This document shows positions 17,195 through 26,831 of a stretch of 64,000 nucleotides of DNA, in pieces. How positions within the stretch are numbered: the first letter of the stretch is position 1; each line of letters begins with the position of its first letter. The translations under genes were made by a program, and so were the position numbers. The notes beneath the pieces were generated by a model. That model did no database searches. It was not told the origin of the DNA and saw nothing but the letters and a program-made list of their open reading frames with translations. The stretch comes from Croceibacterium xixiisoli (GTDB lineage Bacteria > Pseudomonadota > Alphaproteobacteria > Sphingomonadales > Sphingomonadaceae), in the NCBI RefSeq assembly GCF_009827305.1, contig NZ_WTYJ01000004.1:124001-188000 (forward strand), read 5' to 3'.

Positions 17195-17909
17195 ATGTCG
17201 CGCGTGACAGGATCATCAGCTCCCCGCAGGGCGCGCTCTGCAGTCCCGCCGCGCGCGCCTCGCGGCTGATGCTGTCCTGGTCCACGCACCAGCAGACATA
17301 GCTGGCCTGCTCCTCGCGCATCACGCGGCCGGCATATTCGGATCGATAGGTCATCGTCCATCGCTGGCGATTGCCGGGCAGGGCCTGTGCCGCGGCCGTG
17401 CCGCTATAGGTGATCCGCCCCACCTGCGCGGTGGCCATCGCGGCGGGGGGAATATCGATCGCCTGCTGCGCCTGCAGTTCGGCCACGATCCTGCCCCCCG
17501 GCACCAACCGTCCGGCCAGCGCCGCCCACAGCTGCGCGCGTTCTGCGGGGGAAAAATGCACCAGCGACGCGCTCAGCACCGCGCCGGCGATCCGATCGGG
17601 CAGCGGGGCGGACAGCGCATCCATCGGCAGGATGCTCACGCGCCGGCGCAGGTCCGGATCGTGCCAGATGCGCGTCATCAGCGCCGCCCGCATCGTCGCG
17701 TCGGGTTCGATCGCAAAGATCTCCGCCTCGGTCAGGGTGCGGGCGATCAGCGCCGTGGTCAGCCCCGTGCCCGCGCCGATATCCAGCACCGGCCCGCCCA
17801 GCGGGCCCAGCGGCGCGATGGCCTGCGCGATCCGGGCATCGACTTCGGCATGCGCCTGCGCCGCCAGCGGGTCATGGAATTGCCCGGTCACCGCATAGCC
17901 GTCCATCAC
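17193..17909 (-). CDS. Class I SAM-dependent methyltransferase
   Basis: Protein of 238 residues with a Rossmann-type SAM-binding motif I ([17 protein letters not shown]), motif II region ([15 protein letters not shown]) and motif III ([32 protein letters not shown]). The methyl acceptor is unknown. Its ATG overlaps the receptor stop by four bases. It is therefore the last gene of an AraC-receptor-methyltransferase cluster and may modify the imported ligand or a siderophore-like molecule (inference). Confidence 0.85.
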   Translation of the reverse strand: MMDGYAVTGQFHDPLAAQAHAEVDARIAQAIAPLGPLGGPVLDIGAGTGLTTALIARTLTEAEIFAIEPDATMRAALMTRIWHDPDLRRRVSILPMDALSAPLPDRIAGAVLSASLVHFSPAERAQLWAALAGRLVPGGRIVAELQAQQAIDIPPAAMATAQVGRITYSGTAAAQALPGNRQRWTMTYRSEYAGRVMREEQASYVCWCVDQDSISREARAAGLQSAPCGELMILSRAT

Positions 17910-20038
17910 AGCCGCCAGCTCAGGCCGATCCCGGCCACACGGCCACGCGCAATGGCTTCCCCTTCCACCCCGGGGCCATAGAGCACGCCGTTCAGCACCT
18001 GCCGCGTGTCGAACAGATTGCGGGCAAAGCCATAGATGTCGACCGGGCCGATCCCCGCGCCCACGCGCAGATCGACATTGTGATAGGCCGGCAGATCGAA
18101 ACTGTTTGCGACATCGGCGGTGCGCCGGCCCGCATATTGGTGGCTGACGGAAAACAGCGGTTCGATCCCGCCGGGCAGCGATGCGCGATAATCGAGCGAT
18201 ATCGTGCTGCTGAACCCGGCGACATTGGGTACGCGGTTGTCGCGCGCCGCGCCCGATGCCGCATCCGCCTCGCCGATCCGGGCGTGGGTCCAGGCGATCC
18301 CGCCCGCCAGGGTCAGCTCCGGGGACAAGCGGATATTGCCCTGCGCCTCGATGCCGTAGCTGCGCGTATCAAGATTGGCCGGCACGAAGGTGAAGGATGC
18401 GAAATCGAGCGAAAACAGCTGCTCGTCGGTGACATCATTGTAGAATGCCGACAGGTCGAACTGCGCGCGCCCGTCCAGCAGGCTGGTCTTCAGTCCGGCC
18501 TCATAGGTCCAGGATGTCGATGGGGCATAGCTGCGGCTCGGCACCCCGGCGGTCGCATTCTGCCAGAACCGGGGGAAGCCGCCGCTCTTGGCCCCGCGCG
18601 CGACCGTGGCATAGAGGCTGGTGGCGTCCGTCAGCGCATAATGGGCCGCCGCCCGCCCGGTCCACAAATCGAACTGCCGCTCCTGCCGGTCGGCAAAAAC
18701 CGCCACCGTGTCGGGGAAGCCATTGCCCGTGTACTGCGCGTCCAGCGCCTTGTCGTCGCGGGTGAAGCGGCCACCCAGGGTCAGCTTCAGGCGGGATGTG
18801 ACCGGCGCCGTCGCTTCGCCGAACAGGGCGTATGAATCGATCGTCTGGCGGTCGCGCCGGCGCCCGTTCAGGAAGGGGGAGAAGGTGGATTCATTGCGCA
18901 GATCGACATCGAAGGTCGACCGGAAATAGCTTGCACCCAATGTCCAGGCGAACGGCGCATCACCTGCACTGCCGATCCGCGCCTCCTGATAGAACCGCCG
19001 CTCCCGCTCGTGCCAGTCCGAAAATGACAGCGGCGCGGCATAATCGGCCGGCGGCCGGCCGTTGAGCGGACCATAGATCAGCCCGTCGGTATCGTCGGTC
19101 AGCTGGTGATTGCGGAAACCGTTGAACGCGGTGACCAGCGTCAGCTGTGCCCATGACAAGGGCACCTCGGTTGTCAGGCTGGCGCCCCACAGCGTGCGCC
19201 GCACGCGCAGTTCGGGGTCCAGCTCCACCGCATCTTCGGCCTGCCCGCCGCGCACATAATAGAACGGGTCGCTCACCTGCCGGTCGATATTCGCCGCCAG
19301 CGTCAGCCGCGCGCCGCCCTCGCCGGTGGGGGTGAACACCAAACTGGTGCGCCCGGCATAGCTGTCACGGTCGCCCAGCCGGCCCCCGCCGGGCAGGCGG
19401 TTGGGCACGAACCCGTCGATGGTGGAAACCCGCGCGCTGATGCCTGCGGCCAGCCGGTCCGCGATCAGCGGCCCTGACAGCGACGCCTGGGCCAGGCCAT
19501 ATTCGTCCTCGCCCGCTTCGACGCGCAGCTGGGCCTGCAGCGTGTCGCCCGGCTGGCGGGTGACGATATTGATCGCGCCGCCCTGGCTGTTGCGGCCGAA
19601 CAGCGTGCCCTGCGGCCCGCGCAGCACCTCGATCCGCTGCAGATCGACATAGGCGAATTCCGAGGCGAACACCGGCTGGGGTACGCCATCGACATAGGTG
19701 ACGACGGACCCATCATCGGGGCTGATCGCCTGGCTCAGCGGCCCGGCGCCGCGCAGCTGGAAATAGGCGAAGCGCCCGTCATCGAAACTGGTGAGCGAGA
19801 GGCCGGGCACACGGCGGAACAGGCTCTGCGTGTCGTCGATCCGCTGGGTGGCGATCTGTTCGGCGCCCAGCACGGTCACGGCAAAGGGCACCTCGCGCAC
19901 CGGTTCCTCGCGCAACCGTGCGGTCACCACGATCTCGCCCGCACCATCGCCTGTCCCGCTGCCCGCGCTTTGCGCCATGGCCGGGGCGAGGGGGATCATC
20001 GCCAGCACGGCCGATGACAGAAACAGAACCGAACGCAT
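17906..20038 (-). CDS. TonB-dependent receptor (AraC-controlled)
   Basis: Outer-membrane receptor of about 710 residues: signal peptide ending AMAQ, TonB-box region ([14 protein letters not shown]), plug with [10 protein letters not shown] and [28 protein letters not shown], and a barrel ending in SWRL. The plug sequence is of the siderophore/cobalamin-like type common in sphingomonads. ATG 20038 follows GGGAG with seven-base spacing; the frame open to 20209 is not needed. The upstream AraC gene is of the siderophore-responsive kind, suggesting iron-chelate uptake. The 74-base gap to the AraC stop may hold a promoter. Confidence 0.9.
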   Translation of the reverse strand: MRSVLFLSSAVLAMIPLAPAMAQSAGSGTGDGAGEIVVTARLREEPVREVPFAVTVLGAEQIATQRIDDTQSLFRRVPGLSLTSFDDGRFAYFQLRGAGPLSQAISPDDGSVVTYVDGVPQPVFASEFAYVDLQRIEVLRGPQGTLFGRNSQGGAINIVTRQPGDTLQAQLRVEAGEDEYGLAQASLSGPLIADRLAAGISARVSTIDGFVPNRLPGGGRLGDRDSYAGRTSLVFTPTGEGGARLTLAANIDRQVSDPFYYVRGGQAEDAVELDPELRVRRTLWGASLTTEVPLSWAQLTLVTAFNGFRNHQLTDDTDGLIYGPLNGRPPADYAAPLSFSDWHERERRFYQEARIGSAGDAPFAWTLGASYFRSTFDVDLRNESTFSPFLNGRRRDRQTIDSYALFGEATAPVTSRLKLTLGGRFTRDDKALDAQYTGNGFPDTVAVFADRQERQFDLWTGRAAAHYALTDATSLYATVARGAKSGGFPRFWQNATAGVPSRSYAPSTSWTYEAGLKTSLLDGRAQFDLSAFYNDVTDEQLFSLDFASFTFVPANLDTRSYGIEAQGNIRLSPELTLAGGIAWTHARIGEADAASGAARDNRVPNVAGFSSTISLDYRASLPGGIEPLFSVSHQYAGRRTADVANSFDLPAYHNVDLRVGAGIGPVDIYGFARNLFDTRQVLNGVLYGPGVEGEAIARGRVAGIGLSWRL

Positions 20039-20112
20039 CGCAAACTCCCGCAAATCAGATGCCCGGCGCTGTAGGTCACCCGCCCACGATGCGTGTGCGG
20101 CGTGCCGGAGTA

Positions 20113-21051
20113 TCAACCGTGCCTTGCGGGAGCCTTCGCCGAACGCAGCGTCTGGCTGGGCAGGATCGCGAAATGCCGGCGATAGGCATCGGCGAAGCAG
20201 CGCGGACATTCATAGCCGGCCAGCTGCGCCGTTGCGGCCACCGCCATCCCTTCCGCCAGATGCCCGGCCGCCCGCTCCATCCGCCGCTGCCGGACATGGC
20301 CGAACACCGTGGTGCCGAATGCCGCGCGGAAGGCGCGCTTCAGCTTGAAATCATTGATCCCCACGATCCGCGCCAGCGCCACGATGGTCGGCGGATCGTC
20401 GATATGCGCATCGAGATAGTCCCGAGCCGTCGCCATCTGCCGCGCGATTGCCGATCCCGCATGGCGCTCGACAGCGTCATCCCCGTCACCGGGAAGGCGC
20501 AATTGCGCGGCCAGCAGCCCCAGCGCGCAGGATTCCAGAAACAGCCTGCGGGCAATGCCGGCATAGCTGTTGGAAAACATGCTTTCCGCCTGCGCCGCCG
20601 CCGCCGCCGGGCTCAGCGAAGCCAGCCGGGCGATGGCCGATCCTTGCGAAGCGCCCCGCGCCATCGCCAGCAGCGGCGCCGCCTGCGCGCCGGCCTGCGC
20701 CAGCCAATCGGCCGCCAGCGCCGGGTCCAGCCGCAAGGACACGGTGCGAAAACCGCTGGCCGGCAGGCGGAAGGATGAACCCGCCCCCCGCGGGCCGGCC
20801 CCGGCCCAGACATCCAGCGCCCTTGTCTCGAACACATGGCCGTCCAGGTCGAAACGGCTGCCGGCCTTGAGGTGGAAGCCGATGCCGAACACATCCTCGG
20901 CTTCCTGATGGTGGAAAGCGCAGGACGCCGGCGTGGCCAGATCGCTCAGCACCAGCGTCATCCCCGGCCGAAGGTCGATCGCCTCCACCCGGTCCCGCAG
21001 CCCCTCGTCCCACTGCTGCCGCATCCGTCCATCTGGTTCGCGCACTGCCAT
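20113..21051 (-). CDS. AraC family regulator (PchR-like)
   Basis: Regulator of 312 residues. The N-terminal half has the FGIGFHL and [13 protein letters not shown]-type segments seen in PchR-like regulators that sense siderophores. The C-terminal half (about 205-312) holds two AraC helix-turn-helix motifs ([26 protein letters not shown] and [24 protein letters not shown]). It lies directly upstream of a TonB receptor in the same direction. A perfect palindrome lies eight bases before its start, suggesting autoregulation. Confidence 0.87.
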   Translation of the reverse strand: MAVREPDGRMRQQWDEGLRDRVEAIDLRPGMTLVLSDLATPASCAFHHQEAEDVFGIGFHLKAGSRFDLDGHVFETRALDVWAGAGPRGAGSSFRLPASGFRTVSLRLDPALAADWLAQAGAQAAPLLAMARGASQGSAIARLASLSPAAAAAQAESMFSNSYAGIARRLFLESCALGLLAAQLRLPGDGDDAVERHAGSAIARQMATARDYLDAHIDDPPTIVALARIVGINDFKLKRAFRAAFGTTVFGHVRQRRMERAAGHLAEGMAVAATAQLAGYECPRCFADAYRRHFAILPSQTLRSAKAPARHG

Positions 21052-21058
21052 CGTCGAA

Positions 21059-21073
21059 TGATATAGTATATCA
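21059..21073. promoter_or_regulatory. Perfect AT-rich palindrome upstream of araC-like gene
   Basis: TGATATA-G-TATATCA, a 15-bp perfect palindrome ending eight bases before the AraC-like start. It could be a Fur-type or AraC-type operator or part of the promoter. Confidence 0.55.
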
Positions 21074-21231
21074 TAGACACTGTGTCACGCGACCGAAGCG
21101 CCGCATCATTCCATCCGCTTTCCCGACCGCTTCCGTCTCATCACTCCGCAACAGCGGGAACCCGCACCGCTCCGCCGGCTTCTTGCCATGCCGCCCGCCA
21201 CACCGGGCGCCGCATCCCGGAAAGGTTCAGC

Positions 21232-21789
21232 ATGACTCTTGCAGGAAAGAATATCGCCATCCTCATCGCCCCGCGCGGGACGGAGGAACCCGAATTCGTG
21301 CAGCCGCGTCACGCGGTCGAACAGGCCGGGGCCACGGTCACCGTGCTCGGGCTGGAATCGGGCGAAGCGCAGACCAACAATGGCGATCTCGATCCTGGCG
21401 GCAGCTACGCCGTCGATCGGCTGGTCGCGGATGTGTCTGCCGATGAATTCGATGGGCTGATCATCCCCGGCGGCACCGTGGGGGCAGACAAATTGCGCGC
21501 CGATGACGATGTGATCGCGCTGGTCGCCGCCTTCATCAATGATGGCAAGCCGGTCGGCGCCATCTGCCACGGCCCGTGGCTGCTGGTGGAGGCTGACGCG
21601 GTGGAGGGGCGCTCGCTCACCTCCTATCCGACGCTCGAAACCGATATCCTCAATGCCGGCGGCCACTGGTCGGATGAAGAGGTAGTGGTCGATCAGGGCC
21701 TCGTCACCAGCCGAAACCCGGACGATCTGCCCGCCTTCTGCGCGAAGCTGGTGGAAGAATTCGCCGAAGGCCGCCACGAAGCCGCCTGA
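21232..21789 (+). CDS. DJ-1/PfpI family protein (YhbO-like)
   Basis: Protein of 185 residues with the PfpI fold: KNIAILIAPRGTEEPEFVQP at the N-terminus, DGLIIPGGTVGADKLR in the middle and the nucleophile elbow AICHGPWLL with the reactive Cys. Related proteins are annotated as glyoxalase/deglycase-type or general-stress proteins. ATG 21232 follows AAAGG; the frame upstream to 21082 is not coding-like. Single gene with a terminator. Confidence 0.88.
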   Translation: MTLAGKNIAILIAPRGTEEPEFVQPRHAVEQAGATVTVLGLESGEAQTNNGDLDPGGSYAVDRLVADVSADEFDGLIIPGGTVGADKLRADDDVIALVAAFINDGKPVGAICHGPWLLVEADAVEGRSLTSYPTLETDILNAGGHWSDEEVVVDQGLVTSRNPDDLPAFCAKLVEEFAEGRHEAA

Positions 21790-21798
21790 ACCCGTTCG

Positions 21799-21826
21799 AC
21801 AGCCGGGGCGCATCCGTCCCGGCTGT
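21799..21826. terminator. Terminator hairpin between pfpI-like and dksA-like genes
   Basis: A nine-bp perfect stem (ACAGCCGGG / CCCGGCTGT) with a ten-base loop, between two convergent genes. Probably bidirectional. Confidence 0.55.
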
Positions 21827-21828
21827 TG

Positions 21829-22092
21829 CTACCGCAGCTGGCTGTCCTTGCTGCCGCGCCGGTTGAACAGGTCGATCGAGGCCTTGCCATCCCGCCCGGT
21901 CTGGCACGGCACACAGGTCCGCGCCCCGGGCAGTGCCTTGCGCCGCGCGGCAGGAATTTCCTCCCCGCACTCCTCGCAATAGGCCAACCCCGCACCCGCC
22001 GCCGTCCGCGCACGCGCCAGTTCCACCGCATCGCGGACCGTATCGTCAATCTGATCCTGCACCGCGCCATCGCGCGTCCAGCCGCCAGCCAT
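21829..22092 (-). CDS. DksA/TraR-type zinc-finger protein
   Basis: Protein of 87 residues with a four-cysteine zinc finger (YCEECGEEI ... TCVPCQ) and a short N-terminal helical part (DQIDDTVRDAVELARARTAAG), typical of small DksA/TraR proteins that act on RNA polymerase. The DKSA-type C-E-E-C-G motif is intact. The start is ATG 22092 behind AGGTGAAGG; GTG 22101 is an alternative. The long repeat-filled region lies upstream. Confidence 0.82.
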   Translation of the reverse strand: MAGGWTRDGAVQDQIDDTVRDAVELARARTAAGAGLAYCEECGEEIPAARRKALPGARTCVPCQTGRDGKASIDLFNRRGSKDSQLR

Positions 22093-22679
22093 CACCTTCA
22101 CCTGTCATGGTTCATCCCGAAAAAACGCCCCCACGCCCCGCATCGTTCCAGCGCGGGTCCCCCCGGCCAAAAACCACCGTCATGCCGGACTTGATCCGGC
22201 ATCCATGTGGCCGTCGCCTCAGGTCTGGCATCGGCTTGCCACGGTGGCGTTGGCCAGGGCGATGTGGTGCTCTGCCTGCGTGATCCGTGGAAGCCGAGGC
22301 ATGGATGCCGGATCAAGTCCGGCATGACGACGGAGGCAAACCCTTCACGCCTCGCTCCCGGACCCACCCCCGGACCCGTAGGGTCCGCAAGGCCGACCGG
22401 CCGCCCGCAGCGCCGCAGGCGCGAGGACCCTCAAACCAAACGGACCCGCAGGGTCCGCAAGGCCGACCGGCCGCCCGCAGCGCCGTAAGGCGCGAGGAAA
22501 CCTCAAACAAACATCCTGCCCGCGCCGTCGCCTGAGGCCAAAACCCCGGACCCCCGGGTCCGCAAGGCCGACCGGCCGCCCGCAGCGCCGCAGGCGCGAG
22601 GAAACCCCAAAAACAAGAAGGAACCCAAAATCCCCCTGATCCGTTCTCAGGCGGCAGACCCGGTTCAGAGAGGATTCCC
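22093..22679. repeat. Repeat-filled intergenic region 1
   Basis: No gene is supported here. It contains one copy of the 150-bp inverted-repeat element (22179-22328) and three copies of the R1 repeat (about 22381-22427, 22451-22498 and 22556-22602) in direct orientation. Short open frames in all phases encode the same repeat-derived peptide and are not genes. The region separates two divergently transcribed genes. Confidence 0.8.
22179..22328. mobile_element. 150-bp MITE-like inverted-repeat element, copy 1
   Basis: Ends with nearly perfect inverted arms of about 29 bp (GTCATGCCGGACTTGATCC ... GGATCAAGTCCGGCATGAC). A near-identical copy lies at 23081-23230. It has no coding capacity, so it is either a miniature inverted-repeat transposable element or a paired REP-like element. 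Confidence 0.65.
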
Positions 22680-23054
22680 ATGGCAACGAATGACGCCACC
22701 GGCACCAAGCCGCTCATCAGCGCCTTGGTGGATGACACCAGCGTCTATGGCGCGGACGGCCACAAGATCGGCACGCTCCACAGCTTCCACATCGAACGGT
22801 GGAAGGGGCAGGTCGAATACGCCGTGATCGCCACCGGCGGGCTGCTCGGCATCGGGCAAAGCTACCACCCGATCCCTTTCCGCCTGCTCAATGTGAACCA
22901 GGAAAAGGGCGGCTACACCATGGCGATCGACCGCGCGGTGCTGGACGGCGGGCCCAATTATCGCCCCGACAGCATGCCGCAATGGGACGCCGATTACGCC
23001 CAGCGCGTCTCGGCCTATTTCAACAGCCAGGCGCCAGGCGGTCAGGCCCTCTAA
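22680..23054 (+). CDS. PRC-barrel domain protein
   Basis: Soluble protein of 124 residues with one PRC-barrel (DDTSVYGADGHKIGTLHSFHIERWKGQVEYAVIATGG and YHPIPFRLLNVN). Such stand-alone PRC-barrel proteins are common in sphingomonads and are thought to be stress-related. ATG 22680 follows AGAGAGGA. It stands alone, flanked on both sides by repeat clusters. Confidence 0.85.
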   Translation: MATNDATGTKPLISALVDDTSVYGADGHKIGTLHSFHIERWKGQVEYAVIATGGLLGIGQSYHPIPFRLLNVNQEKGGYTMAIDRAVLDGGPNYRPDSMPQWDADYAQRVSAYFNSQAPGGQAL

Positions 23055-23463
23055 CCGCAACGCGCCCCCCGAAAAACACCGTCATGCCGGACTTGATCCG
23101 GCATCCATGTGGCCGTCGCCTCAGGTCTGGCATCGGCTTGCCACGGTGGCGTTGGTCAGGGCGACGTAGCGCTCTGACTGCGTGATACGTGCAAGCCGAG
23201 GCATGGATACCGGATCAAGTCCGGCATGATGACAGAGGCAAACCCTTCACGCCTCGCTCCCGGACCCGCCCCCGGACCCGCCGGGTCCGCAAGGCCGACC
23301 GGCCGCCCGCAGCGCCGTAAGGCGCGAGGATAGCCAAGCGGCCCGGACGGGCCGCGCCGGCGCCTGAGGCCAAAACCTCCCGGACCCGCCGGGTCCGCAA
23401 GGCCGACCGGCCGCCCGCAGCGCCGCAGGCGCGAGGACCCTAAAACAAAAAGACCCCCCACCC
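23055..23463. repeat. Repeat-filled intergenic region 2
   Basis: Between two convergent genes. It holds the second copy of the 150-bp element (23081-23230), R1 copies at about 23283-23330 and 23391-23437, and the R1 linker at 23332-23370. No gene or clear terminator other than the repeats themselves. Confidence 0.8.
23081..23230. mobile_element. 150-bp MITE-like inverted-repeat element, copy 2
   Basis: Near-identical to 22179-22328 with a few point changes, in the same orientation, with the same inverted ends and the same downstream sequence leading into R1 repeats. Confidence 0.65.
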
Positions 23464-24249
23464 TCAACGCAACCCGCGCTCATCCAGCGTCTTGCCGCGC
23501 AGCTCCAGTCCCAGCGTCCCGCGTACGCCCGCCGCCACCGCATCCTGCACGGCGGGCAGCATGTCGGGATTGGCCCGGGCCATCTCGGTATATTGCGCGA
23601 TCAGGATAGCATGGATGATCATCGCCTCGGCCAGTTCCTGTTTCGTGGCATCATCGGCGGCGGCGAACTCCGGCGTGGCGATCATCGCGCGGGCCAGCTG
23701 ATCGCGCAGCGCCTGCATCACCGGCGCGGGCGGATCGTCCGTCTCGCCGTTCAGCAACAGCCACGCATTGCCGAGATAGACCGCGCTGGCATCGGCCACA
23801 TTGCTGGTGCTCAGCCCCATCGGTGCCATTTCCCGCTCGGCCGCCGCCATCACATCGGTGCTCCGCAGCGCCTGCGCCAGCTTTTCCGCGCCTTGGGGAT
23901 CGGCCGCGCGGGATCGTTCCACGAAGCGGGCAAAATTCGCCTCCCGCACCGCTGGTGACGGGCGATAGGTCAATTGGCCCAGCGCCGCTGCCGGCACAGG
24001 TTCTGTCGTCGCGCTGAAGTTCTGCGCCAGATTGCCAGCCAAGGGATGGGCCGTGGCCCGCGCCCGGTCGGGCAGCGGATCGGCCTCGCCCTGGCGGATC
24101 GCCATCTCCCGGCTCTGTTCGATCACCGGGTCCATCGCCGCATCGCCGGTCAGCAGCCCCATGTCGAACACGCCGCTGATATCCTGCGCGGCCAGCGGCG
24201 GGGCCATGGCCATAACAGCCAGCGCGATCATCGGGGATAAGCGTTTCAT
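23464..24249 (-). CDS. Periplasmic hypothetical protein (DUF6683-like)
   Basis: Exported protein of 261 residues with a signal peptide (MIALAVMAMAPPLAAQD). It is largely alpha-helical, with SPAVREANFARFVERSRAADPQGAEKL and YLGNAWLLLNGE, and resembles the DUF6683 family as I remember it. No catalytic motif is visible and its function is unknown. ATG 24249 follows GGAGAGG. The open frame beyond it to 24699 is repeat-derived. Confidence 0.7.
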   Translation of the reverse strand: MKRLSPMIALAVMAMAPPLAAQDISGVFDMGLLTGDAAMDPVIEQSREMAIRQGEADPLPDRARATAHPLAGNLAQNFSATTEPVPAAALGQLTYRPSPAVREANFARFVERSRAADPQGAEKLAQALRSTDVMAAAEREMAPMGLSTSNVADASAVYLGNAWLLLNGETDDPPAPVMQALRDQLARAMIATPEFAAADDATKQELAEAMIIHAILIAQYTEMARANPDMLPAVQDAVAAGVRGTLGLELRGKTLDERGLR

Positions 24250-24714
24250 GCCGGGCCTCTCCATCTGTTCGGCCCGGTTGCAGCATCGCGCGGCGACCGT
24301 TTGAAGACAATGGCGATAGCCGGACGGCGCGGCGGGGCAGGGCGTTGGGCAGGGCGCCACCCTCACGCTTCGCACCCCGGACCCGCCCCCGGACCCGCAG
24401 GGTCCGCAAGGCCGACCGGCCGCCCGCAGCGCCGCAAGGCGCGAGGAAACCCCAAAACAAACGGACCCGCCGGGTCCGCAAGGCCGACCGGCCGCCCGCA
24501 GCGCCGCAGGCGCGAGGATAGCCAAGCGGCCCGGATGGGCCGCGCCGGCGCCTGAGGCTTCATAACAAATTATCCCGACCGGCCGCCCGCAGCGGGGTAA
24601 GGCAAAAGCACCACCCCAACGCCTCGCACCCCGGACCCGCAGGGTCCGCAAGGCCGACCGGCCGCCCGCAGCGCCGTAGGCGCGAGGACCCCTCAACAAA
24701 AAAGGCCACCCCCC
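24250..24714. repeat. Repeat-filled intergenic region 3
   Basis: R1 copies at about 24400-24447, 24472-24518 and 24642-24688, a decayed copy near 24573-24600 and the linker at 24519-24557. The region lies between the receptor stop and the next gene. No gene is supported. Confidence 0.8.
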
Positions 24715-26799
24715 TCAAAGGCTGATCCGCGCCGAAACCCGCACCATCCGCGGCTGCCCGGGGAAGATCCACAAGGGGCTGTAGGAACTCTGCGCGTAGC
24801 GCGCGTCGAACAGATTGTCCGCCTCCGCCCGCAGGGTGAAGCGGGGGGAAAAGGCATATTCCACCGCCGCCTTGGCCTTGGCATAGCCAGGCAGGATCAG
24901 CCCGCTGCCATCGATCGCCCCAGCCCGGTCGCCGATGTAACTGACCCCGCCGCTCAGCGACAAACCGCGCCCTTCGGCATCCAGAAACCGCCCGAGCAGG
25001 AACAGCGTGCCGGCATGTTCGGGCACGTTCAGCACCTGCGCCGTGGCAAAGCTGGCATCGTCGGTCCGCGCATCGTTCCAGGCGTAATTGCCCACGATCT
25101 GCCAGCGCGATCCCAGCTTCAGCGCGGCATCCACCTCCACGCCCCGGCTTTTCAGGCTGCCGATCGGCGCCAGGAAATTGGGATCGGCCGGATCATTGGT
25201 CAGGATGCCGGCCTTGCGGATATCGAACCAGGTCACCGCCACATCCACCCCCGGCCAGGCACCGGAAAGCCCCAGCTCATAGCCCTTGCCGCGTTCGGGC
25301 GCGAAGCCCTGGCCGGCGCTGTCGGTGCCGGAATTCAGCAGGAAGCTTTCCCCCCAATTGCCATGCAGCGCGATGGCCGGGCTGATCTGGTACCGCGCGC
25401 CCAGGCGGAAATTCAGCGGCTCGCCAATGGCGCGCCCGGTTTCGCCGGTGCGGTTGTTGATGATCCGCTGGCGATAGGCATCGAACCGCAGCCCGCCCAC
25501 CAGCGTCAGCCGCTCGGTCACATCCCACATGTCCTGCGCATAGAGCGTGCCGGACCAGCGGTTTTCCTGATTGTTGGTGAAGGGCAGCAACTCGGGCGGC
25601 TGCCCCCCATAAACGGGATCGAACACATCGATCGCATAGGGATTGTCCGCGCTCGGGTTCCGCCGCATCCAGCGTTCGGCATAATCGAGCAGATAGCCCT
25701 TGGCCCCCACGCTGATCCGATGCGCCCCGATCGTGCCGGCAATCTCCATCCGGGCGGACAGATCATCGACCACGAAATCGCGCGATCGGCGTTGGCGCCA
25801 CAATGTCCGGTTGTCGATCAGGCGCGATTGATCGGATGAAAACCCCTTCAGCGATCCGGTGCGCCAGGCGATGCCGCCATTGATCGACCAGTCCCCGCCC
25901 AGTTCCGCCAGCGCGGTCAGCTGGTGGCGTTCGTTGCGGAACAGCGTCACCCCGTCATCCGGCTCTCCGTAAAAGGCGGATCGCGGCGCGCCATTGGCAT
26001 CGCCATGGATGGCCGGCACCCCGCGATCGAACGGCGCATCGAACCGGGTGATTTCGCCCACATAGGTCAGGCTGACGGCATCGCTCGGCCGCCAGGTCAG
26101 CGACGGCGCCACCACCCGCCGCCGCAGAGACACATGATCGCGCCAGCCATCGCTGTTCTCCCCCGCCACCACCAGCCGCGCGGCCAGATTGCCGGTGATC
26201 GGCCCGGTCACGTCGATTTCGGCCCGCGCGGTGTCGAACGATCCATAGGTGAACACCGCGCTGGCCGCCGGGGTAAAGGCGGGCGTCTTGCTGACGATAT
26301 TCACCCGCCCGGCCGGATCGATATCCCCGAACAGCGCGCCCGACGGCCCCTTCAGCAATTCGATCCGCTCCGCCGTGGCCGGATCGCGCGGCGGGCCCAT
26401 GCCGCGATTGGCCAGGAACCCGTCGACATAATATTCCGCCCCGCCATCGGGCGTGCCCAGAAACCCGCGAATGGCAAAATTGTCGAGGAAACCGCCGCGA
26501 TTGTTCTGATTGCTGACCCCGCTGACCAGCTCCAGCGCATCCGCCAACCGATAGGCCCCAGCCGCCGTCAGCAGATCCCGCTCGATCGACCGGCTGGATT
26601 GGGACATCGCCTCCGTCACCGGCCCCGAAGACAGCACGGGATCAGCCCGCGATTGCCGCGTACCCAGCACGACGATCTCATTCGTCGAAGCGGGGGAGGG
26701 GGCGGCGGAGGACGCAGCGTCACTCTCCTCCGCCAGAGCAGGGACGGCACAAAACAAGGTGGACGACAGCAAAGCCGCCGTAAGAACTTTCGCAGACAA
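24715..26799 (-). CDS. TonB-dependent siderophore receptor
   Basis: Receptor of about 694 residues: signal peptide ending ALAE, TonB-box region (NEIVVLGTRQSRAD), plug with ALELVSGVSNQNNRGGFLDNFAIRGF and IELLKGPSGALFGDIDPAGRVNIVSKTP, and a barrel ending RVSARISL. The plug is of the FhuA/FpvA-like siderophore receptor class. The only reasonable start is TTG 26799, with no strong ribosome site. A 6-5-6 dyad lies 16 bases upstream. Confidence 0.88.
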   Translation of the reverse strand: MSAKVLTAALLSSTLFCAVPALAEESDAASSAAPSPASTNEIVVLGTRQSRADPVLSSGPVTEAMSQSSRSIERDLLTAAGAYRLADALELVSGVSNQNNRGGFLDNFAIRGFLGTPDGGAEYYVDGFLANRGMGPPRDPATAERIELLKGPSGALFGDIDPAGRVNIVSKTPAFTPAASAVFTYGSFDTARAEIDVTGPITGNLAARLVVAGENSDGWRDHVSLRRRVVAPSLTWRPSDAVSLTYVGEITRFDAPFDRGVPAIHGDANGAPRSAFYGEPDDGVTLFRNERHQLTALAELGGDWSINGGIAWRTGSLKGFSSDQSRLIDNRTLWRQRRSRDFVVDDLSARMEIAGTIGAHRISVGAKGYLLDYAERWMRRNPSADNPYAIDVFDPVYGGQPPELLPFTNNQENRWSGTLYAQDMWDVTERLTLVGGLRFDAYRQRIINNRTGETGRAIGEPLNFRLGARYQISPAIALHGNWGESFLLNSGTDSAGQGFAPERGKGYELGLSGAWPGVDVAVTWFDIRKAGILTNDPADPNFLAPIGSLKSRGVEVDAALKLGSRWQIVGNYAWNDARTDDASFATAQVLNVPEHAGTLFLLGRFLDAEGRGLSLSGGVSYIGDRAGAIDGSGLILPGYAKAKAAVEYAFSPRFTLRAEADNLFDARYAQSSYSPLWIFPGQPRMVRVSARISL

Positions 26800-26814
26800 G
26801 AAACACGGCCCGTT

Positions 26815-26831
26815 ATGTTATGGTGTAACAT
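26815..26831. promoter_or_regulatory. Dyad upstream of siderophore receptor
   Basis: ATGTTA-TGGTG-TAACAT, a perfect 6-5-6 inverted repeat 16 bases before the TTG start of the receptor. It is a candidate operator; it does not look like a Fur box. Confidence 0.45.

Noticed and set aside
22381-24688. R1 repeats as a CRISPR array
   Set aside because: Repeat spacing is irregular, spacers are not unique (they share a linker) and there are no cas genes.
22200-24700. Short frames encoding repeated CGRPVGLADP-type peptides
   Set aside because: They are translations of the R1 repeats in several phases, not genes.
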